From Clostridium sp. UBA6758 (GTDB taxonomy: Bacteria > Bacillota > Clostridia > Clostridiales > Clostridiaceae), in contig DKGY01000118.1 of the NCBI GenBank assembly GCA_002453475.1, positions 16,027 to 21,710 on the forward strand: a stretch of 5,684 nt of DNA, in the 5' to 3' direction. A model generated the notes under the pieces. The model worked only from the letters and a program-made list of their open reading frames with translations. It did no database searches and was not told where the DNA came from. Below, in pieces: positions 1 to 5,684 of the stretch (position 1 is its first letter; each line of letters begins with the position of its first letter). The position numbers were made by a program, and so were the translations under genes.

Positions 1-650
1 AATTTGATAATTGTTTACTATATATTTAATTTTTAAATATATTTTATAATTATTATAATACAAATTTTCAGATAATTGAATATATATTTTTATTTATCAT
101 CATAATATTTTCTTATAGTTATAATAATTTCTATATGTATACTAATATCATTCTATGCATTTCAACACTATTTAGATATTAATATTATTTTATATATTTC
201 ATAAGTTATGTTAGTAATTCTAATTTTGACATATTATTAACAATACGTTGCAATTCTACTTTTATAATTCATAATAATACTTTAAAACCGCTCATTATAC
301 ATGAATATTCTATGTATTATCAAACAATAAATACAAAAACTTCTATTTAAAATTTATTAACATTTAGTAGTATTTAGTTTATAATTATATATAAAATAAT
401 TATAAATTTCAATGAAATTTTGGTGTTTTTTATCATATCTTCAATTTAAAGCTTTTCAACTTTTCATATTAACATTTTTTTCATTTATGAAGTACAAAAT
501 AATTTTTTATTCACTTTTCAAAAACCGTTTGAAACAATTATCATAGCATTACGTTATATTACATTTCACTAAATCTCCTTTTAATTTACTTGAGATCCCA
601 CATTATACTAGAGAGCATTAATGAATTTTATTTATTGGAACTCATATCTA
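1..650. other. Very A+T-rich intergenic stretch without a supportable gene
   Basis: I find no convincing coding region here on either strand: ATG-initiated frames close within a few codons, and there is no tRNA or rRNA signature. Base composition is extreme; by my count the first 60 bases hold only three G or C residues. Two A+T-only or near-A+T inverted repeats sit side by side (378-387 with 397-406, and 404-411 with 413-420), but such repeats arise easily by chance in this composition. On the minus strand a TATAAT (607-602) and an AAGGAGA (580-574) resemble the leader of a gene, yet the possible GTG at 569 closes after six codons and the ATG at 564 is followed at once by TAA. The stretch may be a decayed gene leader or plain spacer. 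Confidence 0.6.
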
Positions 651-656
651 GAAAGA

Positions 657-704
657 AAATAGTCATATAATAATGAGATTAAACTCATTATTATATGACT
701 ATTT
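657..704 (-). terminator. Intrinsic terminator closing the mgtA-regulator operon
   Basis: This is a perfect inverted repeat with 21-base arms (657-677 and 684-704) around a six-base loop (678-683), starting about 28 bases past the regulator's stop codon. Read on the minus strand the stem is followed by TTTTCTTTC-like sequence. The plus-strand side has no T tract, so it acts only in the minus direction. The stem is long but A+T-rich (core GTCATATAATAATGAG), as expected in such a genome. It marks the probable 3' end of the transcript that carries mgtA. Confidence 0.8.
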
Positions 705-731
705 CCAGAACTACTTGTTGCAAATATTTTC

Positions 732-1253
732 CTATACTAAATTAGAATTAAATTTATACCCTACACCCCAAACAGTTATTATGAATATTGGCTTTGCTGG
801 ATTAGGTTCTATTTTCTTTCTTAATTTCCCTATATGAGCCATGATATTACTATCATCAAAAGAATAATTATCTTTCCAAACCTGATTATATATATGCTCC
901 TTAGAATATATTTTCCCTCTATTCTTTGCAAGGAGATACAATATATCAAACTCTTTAGGTGTAAGTTGTATTAATTCTCCACCATAATATACACTTCTTA
1001 AATCTCCATTTATATATAGCTCTTCACAGACTATAATATTATCCTGCTGTGTTTTATCTTGAATCTCGTCTAACCCATTATCTATATTATTAATATTGAT
1101 TATTAATGAATCATATTCACTGTCTTTTAATCCTTGAAATCCTTCTTCTAAATCATTTAGAGCTTTTACTGATTTCTTTTCTTCCTGTATCTTTTGACAT
1201 ACCCATTTACATACTTTAGCATTAATTGTTATTACTACAGCTTTTTTATTCAT
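732..1253 (-). CDS. PhoB/OmpR-type winged-helix regulator with truncated, degenerate receiver
   Basis: A 173-residue DNA-binding protein whose C-terminal half (about residues 78-170) is a typical OmpR/PhoB winged helix: LTPKEFDILYLLA at 97-109, a recognition helix around IMAHIGKLRKKIE (137-149), and the wing motif VWGVGYKF at 161-168, where the usual VRGVGYKF has Trp for Arg. Family members usually run about 225-235 residues with a complete receiver. Here only the first half of a receiver-like fold is recognisable (residues 5-60), and the strand ending YDSLIINI puts Asn where the phospho-acceptor Asp normally sits. The rest of the receiver appears missing, so phosphorylation by a histidine kinase is unlikely; this is inference. 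No kinase gene is adjacent. The start has a GGGGTG ribosome binding site seven bases upstream. The gene begins 20 bases after the mgtA stop, so it is probably co-transcribed and may regulate that operon. Confidence 0.9.
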   Translation of the reverse strand: MNKKAVVITINAKVCKWVCQKIQEEKKSVKALNDLEEGFQGLKDSEYDSLIININNIDNGLDEIQDKTQQDNIIVCEELYINGDLRSVYYGGELIQLTPKEFDILYLLAKNRGKIYSKEHIYNQVWKDNYSFDDSNIMAHIGKLRKKIEPNPAKPIFIITVWGVGYKFNSNLV

Positions 1254-1273
1254 GGCTATTCACCCCACTATTT

Positions 1274-3979
1274 TTAAAGTAATTCTCCATATTTTTTAAC
1301 ATAGACTTTCTTTAATATAGTTACCAAAACCATATAGCAAACAATTATAGCAACTAACCATCCAAAATAAATCGCTGGCATTGGATACATACCAAGCTTA
1401 ATTCCTAATGTTGTATATGGAATAATTGTACCAACTATAATAGATAAGGTTGTAGTAATCAAAACATAAAATGATGCTCTACTTTGGATAAATGGTATTT
1501 TAGGCGTTCTAATCATATGGATTACTAAAGTTTGAGACCATAATGATTCTATAAACCATCCTGCATTAAATACTGCCATAAATAAAGTTTGGTCTACGCC
1601 TGGAGTATAATAACTACCACCACATACTATTGGTGAAATAATAAAGTACATAATTATATAGGTAGCAATGTCAATTATAGAGCTTACGGGACCAATCCAA
1701 ATCATAAAGCTACCTATAGAAGAAGCATCCCACTTCCTAGGTTTCTTTAAAAATTCTTCATCCATGTTATCCCATGGAATAGATATACATGAAATATCAT
1801 AAATTAAATTCAAAACAATTAATTGTATTGGAAGCATTGGAAGGAAAGGTAAAAATGCACTTGCTACTAATACAGAAAACATGTTTCCAAAGTTAGAACT
1901 AGCTGTCATTTTAATATACTTAATCATATTTCCAAAGGTTCTTCTACCTTCTACTACTCCATTTTCTAATACATTCAAATCTTTTTCTAATAGAATAATA
2001 TCTGCAGATTCTTTTGCAATATCTACTGCAGTATCAACTGAAATCCCTACATCTGCTTCTTTCATAGCTGCAGCATCATTAATTCCATCTCCCATAAAAC
2101 CAACAACATGACCGTTTTCTCTTAACACACGTACAATTCTTACTTTTTGCTGAGGTGTAATATTTGTAAATACGCTTGTTTTCTCTAATTTACTAGCCAA
2201 TACAGAATCATTCATTTCATCTATTTCTCCACCTAAAAGAATGTTATCTACCTCTAGGCCTACTTGATTACAAATACATCTAGTAACTCTATCATTGTCG
2301 CCTGTTAGAACTTTTACTCCTACACCATGTTCTTTCAAAGCTCTAATTGCAGCTTCTGTGGTTTCCTTTGGAGGATCTAAAAATGCTAAATACCCCATTA
2401 ATACCATATCAGATTCATCTTTAATAGAAAATAGTCCTTCTACGGATGGATTTGTCTTTTGCGCCACTGCTATAACACGCATACCCTTATCATTTAATTT
2501 ATCTACTGTCGCTAAAATTTCTTGTTTAATTTCCTCTGTTAATTTTGTTACTTCACCTTTATATTCTGCATAGGTACTAATGTTTAACATTTCTTCTACA
2601 GCACCTTTAGTAATAAGCTGAGTCTTTCCTACTTCATCTTTTAAAACAACGCTCATTCTACGACGGTTAAAATCAAAAGGTATTTCATCCACTTTTTCAT
2701 ATGTGGTATATAATTCTTTATTCCCTGTAACTTCAACATAATTAATAACAGCTAAATCCATTAGATTTTTTAGTCCTGTTTGATAATAGCTATTCATAAA
2801 GGCATGTCGTAGAACTCTTTCATCTTCATTTCCGTGTATATCCATATGATATTCTAGAACAACCTTATCTTGTGTTAATGTTCCAGTTTTATCAGTACAA
2901 AGAATATCCATAGCACCAAAGTTTTGAATTGAATTCAATTTCTTTATTACAGTCTTTTTCTTTGCCATCTCAGCAGCACCCTTTGCTAAACTTGTGGTTA
3001 CAATCATAGGTAACATTTCAGGTGTTAATCCAACTGCTATGGATAGAGCAAATAATAGAGCCTCCATCCAATCTCCCTTTGTAAATCCATTGATAAATAG
3101 TACAAAAGGTGCCATTATCATCATAAAGCGTATTAGTAGCCATGATACTGAGTTTACACCTTTTTCAAAACTAGATACTGATTCTGTATCTACAATTGTC
3201 TTTGCCATAGACCCAAATATGGTATTATCCCCCGTTGCTACAACTATACATACTGCTGATCCACTAATAACATTACTTCCCATAAAGGCTAAATTAGGAC
3301 ATTCCATTGGTGATTTATATATAATATTTTTTTCTACCTCAACTACTTTTTCAATAGCTTCACTTTCTCCTGTAAGTGCAGATTCACTAATAAATAAGTC
3401 TTTTGCCTGCACAACTCTCACATCAGCTGGTATCATATCTCCAGCAGCTAAATATACAATATCTCCACATACAACATCTGCTAGAGGTATTTCTATTTTT
3501 CCATATTCATATCTTTCCACAGAAGTTGTGGTTTTAACCATAGCACTTAATTTTTCTGCTGAATTATTAGAACGTATTTCTTGTATAAATCGAAGAAGTC
3601 CACTAATTGTAACCATAGTTAAAATAATTATAACTGTTGTAAAATTCTTTTCTCCTGGTTTTGCAATAATAATATCAGTAAAGATTGAAACTAATGCTAT
3701 TATAAATAATACAATAGTAAATGGGTTAATAAACGATTCTATCAATCTCTTAACTAAAGAATCTTTCTTCTCATGAGTAATCTCATTTTTTCCATACTTT
3801 TCTCTCATAATCTCAATCTGATTTTCATTCAGTCCTTGGAATGAAGAATTCATATTCTTTAATACTGTATATTTATCTTTTTTAGATGCATCTAATAATC
3901 TTTTATTAATTGCATCTACTCTGATTTTTTCGTCATTAATTCTTTTTTCTGCATTTCTGCTAATTCTCTTTTTTCTCAT
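1274..3979 (-). CDS. mgtA: Magnesium-translocating P-type ATPase (MgtA/MgtB, P3B type)
   Basis: An ATP-driven importer bringing Mg2+ across the cytoplasmic membrane. With the start chosen here it is 901 residues, close to E. coli MgtA (about 898). Motifs in this numbering: actuator TGES 203-206, membrane helix 4 TPEMLP 319-324, phosphorylation motif DKTGT 363-367 (Asp363), nucleotide-domain KGA 458-460, TGDN 559-562, and hinge GDGINDAAA 630-638. The fifth and sixth transmembrane segments carry [18 protein letters not shown] and NLIYDIS...IPWDN, diagnostic of MgtA rather than of Ca2+ or K+ pumps. The N-terminus is basic and cytosolic. A start eight codons upstream (4003) is open but has no ribosome binding site; AGGAGG lies nine bases before ATG 3979, so 3979 is preferred. 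All catalytic residues are intact. It lies downstream of an M-box riboswitch, so expression should rise when Mg2+ is scarce. The winged-helix regulator follows 20 bases after its stop. Confidence 0.96.
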   Translation of the reverse strand: MRKKRISRNAEKRINDEKIRVDAINKRLLDASKKDKYTVLKNMNSSFQGLNENQIEIMREKYGKNEITHEKKDSLVKRLIESFINPFTIVLFIIALVSIFTDIIIAKPGEKNFTTVIIILTMVTISGLLRFIQEIRSNNSAEKLSAMVKTTTSVERYEYGKIEIPLADVVCGDIVYLAAGDMIPADVRVVQAKDLFISESALTGESEAIEKVVEVEKNIIYKSPMECPNLAFMGSNVISGSAVCIVVATGDNTIFGSMAKTIVDTESVSSFEKGVNSVSWLLIRFMMIMAPFVLFINGFTKGDWMEALLFALSIAVGLTPEMLPMIVTTSLAKGAAEMAKKKTVIKKLNSIQNFGAMDILCTDKTGTLTQDKVVLEYHMDIHGNEDERVLRHAFMNSYYQTGLKNLMDLAVINYVEVTGNKELYTTYEKVDEIPFDFNRRRMSVVLKDEVGKTQLITKGAVEEMLNISTYAEYKGEVTKLTEEIKQEILATVDKLNDKGMRVIAVAQKTNPSVEGLFSIKDESDMVLMGYLAFLDPPKETTEAAIRALKEHGVGVKVLTGDNDRVTRCICNQVGLEVDNILLGGEIDEMNDSVLASKLEKTSVFTNITPQQKVRIVRVLRENGHVVGFMGDGINDAAAMKEADVGISVDTAVDIAKESADIILLEKDLNVLENGVVEGRRTFGNMIKYIKMTASSNFGNMFSVLVASAFLPFLPMLPIQLIVLNLIYDISCISIPWDNMDEEFLKKPRKWDASSIGSFMIWIGPVSSIIDIATYIIMYFIISPIVCGGSYYTPGVDQTLFMAVFNAGWFIESLWSQTLVIHMIRTPKIPFIQSRASFYVLITTTLSIIVGTIIPYTTLGIKLGMYPMPAIYFGWLVAIIVCYMVLVTILKKVYVKKYGELL

Positions 3980-3988
3980 TGGTCTTAT

Positions 3989-3994
3989 CCTCCT
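3989..3994 (-). promoter_or_regulatory. Ribosome binding site fixing the mgtA start
   Basis: On the minus strand AGGAGG is followed by nine bases (ATAAGACCA) and then ATG at 3979. The motif lies inside the reading frame if the upstream ATG at 4003 is used, and that ATG has only A+T-rich sequence before it. The site therefore supports translation from 3979 and shortens the longest open frame by eight residues. Confidence 0.85.
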
Positions 3995-4047
3995 ATCATA
4001 CATTTAAAATAGTACTTTGAAAATAAGACACAAAATCTGACATACAT

Positions 4048-4076
4048 ATACGAAAATCAATATATTTAATTGTCAA
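4048..4076 (-). promoter_or_regulatory. Possible internal promoter between the small ORF and mgtA
   Basis: A perfect TTGACA (minus strand, 4076-4071) lies in the gap after the 40-codon ORF. The matching -10 is poor: TCGTAT at 17-base spacing or GTATAT at 19. If active, it would drive mgtA independently of the riboswitch. In sequence this A+T-rich a chance -35 match is plausible, so I hold it as weak. Confidence 0.25.
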
Positions 4077-4084
4077 CAAACTTT

Positions 4085-4207
4085 TTAATGTTTATAGGTC
4101 ATTTTATCAACACTAGGATTCGAAAAATGGATAGGCATAGAAGCTATCACATTCTTCTTACTACTTAGTTCATCAGATTTTGCGCCACTACTACTACCTG
4201 CTTCCAT
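4085..4207 (-). CDS. Small 40-residue protein or leader peptide between riboswitch and mgtA
   Basis: A 40-codon ORF, too short for usual gene callers, starts at ATG 4207 and stops at TAA 4087-4085. Its ribosome binding site, GGAGGTGAG (4219-4211), is among the best in the window, with GGAGG seven bases from the ATG. The product is hydrophilic: it begins MEAGSSSGAKSDEL, has a Ser/Lys-rich first half, two prolines in the middle (P25, P31) and ends DKMTYKH. It has no membrane helix and no signal peptide, so it does not resemble the membrane small proteins MgtS or MgtR of enterobacteria, nor the short MgtL leader. It lies after the riboswitch's terminator and 105 bases before the mgtA start, so it should be made only when the terminator is bypassed, at low Mg2+. 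I do not recognise a family. It may be a small regulatory protein, a translated leader, or a non-functional frame. Confidence 0.6.
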   Translation of the reverse strand: MEAGSSSGAKSDELSSKKNVIASMPIHFSNPSVDKMTYKH

Positions 4208-4257
4208 TTTCTCACCTCCATAATTTCTCGTTATCCATATAATTTCAAATATAACAG

Positions 4258-4292
4258 AAAAACCCTTGCCAAAGCATAAACAATGGCAAGGG
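4258..4292 (-). terminator. Riboswitch-controlled intrinsic terminator upstream of mgtA
   Basis: On the minus strand CCCTTGCCA (4292-4284) and TGGCAAGGG (4271-4263) form a perfect nine-pair, G+C-rich stem with a twelve-base loop, followed directly by five T residues (4262-4258). This is a textbook intrinsic terminator and the strongest in the window. It lies about 45 bases after the M-box aptamer and before any coding sequence of the operon, the position of an expression platform that aborts transcription when Mg2+ is plentiful. Confidence 0.9.
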
Positions 4293-4312
4293 AAAAATCC
4301 ACATAAATATAT

Positions 4313-4334
4313 AATTATATTTAAAAATATAATT
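4313..4334. repeat. A+T-only inverted repeat between aptamer and terminator
   Basis: Perfect ten-base arms (4313-4322 and 4325-4334) separated by two bases. It sits in the linker between the M-box core and its terminator, so it could be part of the expression platform (an alternative or spacer hairpin). As it is made only of A and T it may also be a chance feature. Confidence 0.4.
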
Positions 4335-4336
4335 GT

Positions 4337-4484
4337 ACCACCGTTTGAGCTTTAGCTTCACAGGGCGATGAAATTGCATTAAGTTATACCTTGGTTTCGA
4401 TATAACCTGCTAACCTTCTCATAGTGTCTCCACTACTCCGCGGCAGCAACCCGTATCCCTGTGGTAACCTTACCTACCGGAAAT
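4337..4484 (-). promoter_or_regulatory. M-box (ykoK) magnesium-sensing riboswitch
   Basis: The minus-strand RNA carries the conserved stretches of the M-box aptamer in order: GGUAAGG (4474-4468), GAUACGGGUUGCUGCCGC, GGUUAGCAG, AUAUCGAAACCAAGGUAUAAC, CUUAAUGCA, and the 3' block GAAGCUAAAGCUCAAACGG. From memory these line up with the Bacillus subtilis mgtE leader. Supporting stems: CACAGGG (4463-4457) with CCCUGUG (4365-4359), a five-pair hairpin with a GAGA loop (4435-4431 with 4426-4422), and GUUAUA/UAUAAC (4406-4401 with 4388-4383). M-box RNAs fold compactly on binding several Mg2+ ions and switch off Mg2+ transporter genes. Here the terminator and then mgtA follow, which fits. The ends are approximate. 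An open plus-strand frame across this region is a shadow of the RNA and not a gene. Confidence 0.92.
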
Positions 4485-4507
4485 ATTCTATTATCTATTA
4501 CTACTTA

Positions 4508-4535
4508 ATTATAACAAGTAAACCTTACTATTCAA
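4508..4535 (-). promoter_or_regulatory. Sigma-A-type promoter of the mgtA operon
   Basis: On the minus strand TTGAAT (4535-4530), a 16-base spacer and a perfect TATAAT (4513-4508) preceded by TGT (extended -10). Transcription would start near 4501, about 17 bases before the M-box, as expected for a riboswitch leader. An 11-bp-period direct repeat lies ten bases upstream of the -35. Confidence 0.75.
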
Positions 4536-4545
4536 GAACTTTTTC

Positions 4546-4564
4546 CTTGCATTTTTCTTGCATT
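4546..4564. repeat. 11-bp-period direct repeat, candidate operator for a PhoB-like regulator
   Basis: CTTGCAT occurs at 4546-4552 and again at 4557-4563, separated by four T residues (TTTT); the repeat units therefore recur after exactly 11 bp. Known PhoB boxes have the same plan: two seven-base direct repeats with a four-base A/T spacer. The element ends ten bases upstream of the mgtA operon's -35 box, and that operon encodes an OmpR/PhoB-type winged-helix protein. Binding by that protein is inference. With only two copies in A+T-rich DNA, chance cannot be excluded. Confidence 0.45.
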
Positions 4565-4632
4565 ATACTTTTCCATATCATAACCTATAATAAACTGTCG
4601 ACAAAACTCTATTATTATTACTATTTCAGAGT

Positions 4633-4667
4633 TATAATGTAAAAGTATAAAATTAAATTATAAGGAG
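4633..4667 (+). promoter_or_regulatory. Putative -10 and ribosome binding site of the Sm_multidrug_ex gene
   Basis: A perfect TATAAT (4633-4638) lies 36 bases before the start codon, but no good -35 hexamer is seen 16-18 bases upstream. AAGGAG (4662-4667) sits seven bases before ATG 4675 and fixes the start. The gene is divergent from the mgtA operon, and the two promoter regions share about 100 bases. Confidence 0.4.
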
Positions 4668-4674
4668 TAACTAT

Positions 4675-5184
4675 ATGGTAGAGTCGTTAGTAAATTGGTT
4701 TACAAGTAACTTATCAGGTTTTATGCCAAAAGAGATTGTTGTACTTATTATATCTATGGTTCCTATATTAGAACTTAGAGGCGGATTAATTGCAGCTTCT
4801 GTATTAAATATAGATATGTTTCGTGCTATAGGATATTGTATCGTAGGAAATATAATTCCTATTCCATTTATACTACTTTTTATTACACCAATTTTTAATT
4901 GGATGAAAAAAACAAAACTATTCCGTCCAACTGTCGAAAAACTTGAAAAGAAATCTATGAGTAAAGGTGATAAAATAAAAAAATATGAATTTTTAGGATT
5001 AATGCTCTTTGTTGGAATCCCATTACCAGGAACAGGTGCATGGACAGGTGCTCTTATAGCATCCCTTCTTGGTATTAAATTTAAAAAAGCATTTTGGGCA
5101 ATATTCTTTGGATTACTTATTGCAACAGTTATAATGTGTATTGTTTCCTATGGTATTCCATGGGCCATTACTCTCATGGCTTAA
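4675..5184 (+). CDS. Small integral membrane protein, Sm_multidrug_ex / COG2426 family
   Basis: A 169-residue cytoplasmic-membrane protein, normal length for the family (PF06695, annotated as small multidrug export protein). Hallmarks are PILELRGGLIAA at 30-41, GNIIPIPFI at 58-66 and GIPLPGTGAWTGAL at 114-127. Hydrophobic segments fall at about 20-42, 50-75, 105-132 and 138-166, with a basic, hydrophilic connector at 78-104. The two glycine/proline-rich motifs could form re-entrant loops, as proposed for DedA-like proteins; that comparison is mine. The drug-export label is an annotation tradition with thin experimental support, so substrate and direction are open. It is transcribed alone, divergently from the Mg2+ operon, and no partner subunit is encoded next to it. 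A functional link to magnesium is possible only by position. Confidence 0.88.
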   Translation: MVESLVNWFTSNLSGFMPKEIVVLIISMVPILELRGGLIAASVLNIDMFRAIGYCIVGNIIPIPFILLFITPIFNWMKKTKLFRPTVEKLEKKSMSKGDKIKKYEFLGLMLFVGIPLPGTGAWTGALIASLLGIKFKKAFWAIFFGLLIATVIMCIVSYGIPWAITLMA

Positions 5185-5202
5185 AAAAGGACAACTTTAT
5201 CC

Positions 5203-5254
5203 TGAATATCCTATTCACATAATATAGGATATTCAAGATATAATATAATTTTTT
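5203..5254 (+). terminator. Hairpin after the membrane protein gene, probable terminator
   Basis: A perfect 12-base inverted repeat (5203-5214 and 5224-5235, with core GAATATCCTAT) lies 18 bases past the stop codon of the Sm_multidrug_ex gene. The T run (5249-5254) comes about 13 bases after the stem and not at once, so it is not a textbook intrinsic terminator, but its position between convergent genes supports the role. Confidence 0.5.
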
Positions 5255-5278
5255 AAAAAAGACATTTATAAAGCTAAC

Positions 5279-5310
5279 TATCTAAGTTTAGTATAAACGA
5301 AACTTAGATA
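5279..5310 (-). terminator. Hairpin at the end of the chemotaxis-gene transcript
   Basis: Perfect 11-base arms TATCTAAGTTT (5279-5289) and AAACTTAGATA (5300-5310) flank a ten-base loop. On the minus strand the stem starts one base after the final stop codon of the broken small ORF. The sequence that follows (GTTAGCTTTAT) is only moderately T-rich; a six-T run comes later. It is likely a weak terminator or an mRNA 3'-end stabiliser for the receptor transcript. Confidence 0.45.
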
Positions 5311-5311
5311 A

Positions 5312-5455
5312 TTAATTCTCTATCACATTTTCCTTTTCATTTTTATCAAATAATTTATTCATAAAACTATCTATTTTATTGATAGCTCTTTATACATAGC
5401 CTTCATTGGATATACTTAATACTTCCTTTAATTCATTATTTACTTGGCCTTTCAT
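5312..5455 (-). pseudogene. Short ORF interrupted by an in-frame TAA, downstream of the chemotaxis gene
   Basis: From ATG 5455 the frame reads 21 codons (MKGQVNNELKEVLSISN...), meets TAA at 5392-5390, then stays open for 25 more codons (RAINKIDSFMNKLFDKNEKE...) to TAA 5314-5312. Both halves have similar lysine- and glutamate-rich, amphipathic helix-like composition, and the final stop abuts a hairpin, as at a real gene end. A GGGG-type ribosome binding site lies nine bases upstream of the ATG. The simplest reading is a small protein gene of about 47 residues with a nonsense change (TAA could derive from CAA, AAA or GAA by one base). The frame is also open upstream of the ATG as far as TAA 5495-5493, so it could be a remnant of a longer gene. 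I recognise no family. A 21-residue functional peptide or a chance frame remain possible. Confidence 0.4.
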
Positions 5456-5497
5456 ATCCTCATACCCCTTTTCTTTTATGTTAGTAAATTTTTAGAC

Positions 5498-5684
5498 TTA
5501 TATTTTAAACTTCTGAACTACTTCATTTAATTGTTGTGCGAGTTCAGCTTGGCTTTGTGCAGTTTGAGCTACTTGTTCTATAGCCTTAGTAGTTTCATCC
5601 ATGTTTTCTTTTATTGTTTCTGTTTTCTCACTAGACTCTTGAGCAGATTGAGCCATGTTTTGAATCGCATCACTTACTTCTCCC
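5498..5684 (-). CDS. Methyl-accepting chemotaxis protein, C-terminal end (partial)
   Basis: The last 61 residues of a chemoreceptor; the gene enters from the right edge, so its start and sensor domain are outside the window. The visible part begins GEVSDAIQNMAQSAQESSEK and ends QAELAQQLNEVVQKFKI, the Gln/Ala/Ser/Glu-rich heptad pattern of the returning helix of the cytoplasmic coiled coil with the usual receptor C-terminus. Pairs such as AQ-ES and TAQSQAE resemble methylation-region spacing, but individual sites cannot be assigned. Such receptors signal through CheW and CheA to the flagellar motor, implying a motile organism. No pentapeptide tether for CheR is seen at the end. It converges on the Sm_multidrug_ex gene and has no visible link to the magnesium operon. 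Confidence 0.88.
   Translation of the reverse strand, partial: GEVSDAIQNMAQSAQESSEKTETIKENMDETTKAIEQVAQTAQSQAELAQQLNEVVQKFKI

Noticed and set aside
378..420. Adjacent inverted repeats followed by a T run, as a terminator
   Set aside because: Stems are nearly all A-T pairs with no gene upstream to terminate; repeats of this kind are expected by chance in this composition.
2994..3776. 260-codon plus-strand open frame opposite mgtA
   Set aside because: It is fully antisense to conserved MgtA coding sequence; the long opening comes from codon bias of the true gene. The two shorter plus-strand frames at 1881-2111 and 2295-2573 are rejected for the same reason.
4562..4567. Second minus-strand TATAAT upstream of the mgtA promoter
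   Set aside because: No acceptable -35 at 16-18 bases, and the 4513-4508 element has both an extended -10 and a -35 at good spacing.
4596..4603. TGTCGACA palindrome in the divergent promoter region, as a possible operator
   Set aside because: An eight-base palindrome alone is too short, and OmpR/PhoB-type proteins favour direct repeats; the nearby 11-bp repeat is the better candidate.
4424..4642. 72-codon plus-strand open frame starting in the M-box
   Set aside because: It is antisense to the riboswitch aptamer and to the mgtA promoter, has no Shine-Dalgarno, and its Tyr/Ile-rich translation reflects A+T-rich noncoding DNA.
1..5684. CRISPR array, tRNA, rRNA, insertion sequence or prophage attachment site
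   Set aside because: No regularly spaced repeats, cloverleaf sequences, rRNA motifs, transposase frames or integrase genes were seen.

Overview
The window looks like a chromosomal segment of a low-G+C, Gram-positive, motile bacterium, most likely one of the Clostridia. This rests on the strong A+T bias, purine-rich AGGAGG-type ribosome binding sites, intrinsic hairpin/T-tract terminators, an M-box-like magnesium riboswitch and a chemotaxis receptor. The genus cannot be fixed from the sequence alone.

Layout. Positions 1 to about 650 are an extremely A+T-rich stretch with no supportable gene. From 657 to about 4535 there is one minus-strand transcription unit. In its own direction it runs: a promoter (4535-4508), an M-box Mg2+ riboswitch (4484-4337), an intrinsic terminator (4292-4258), a 40-codon ORF with a near-perfect Shine-Dalgarno (4207-4085), the magnesium-transporting P-type ATPase mgtA (3979-1274), a winged-helix regulator with a degenerate receiver half (1253-732), and a closing hairpin terminator (704-657). 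Facing away from this unit on the plus strand is a small integral membrane protein of the Sm_multidrug_ex (COG2426) family (4675-5184). It converges on the 3' end of a methyl-accepting chemotaxis protein that enters from the right edge (5684-5498). A short broken ORF follows the receptor gene, and hairpins lie between the convergent units.

How it fits together. When cell Mg2+ is high, the riboswitch should let the 4292-4258 terminator form and silence everything downstream. When Mg2+ is low, the 40-residue ORF, the importer and the regulator should be transcribed together. Just upstream of the promoter's -35 element lies a direct repeat of two 7-base units with an 11-bp period, the geometry used by PhoB/OmpR-type winged-helix proteins. 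The operon's last gene encodes such a protein, so an autoregulatory loop layered on the riboswitch is a reasonable hypothesis.

The parts most worth following up are the 40-residue ORF between riboswitch and transporter, the receiver-degenerate regulator with its candidate operator, and the interrupted small ORF behind the chemotaxis gene. MgtA and the M-box are known families. Their pairing is expected biology; the small ORF and the regulator are the less expected additions.
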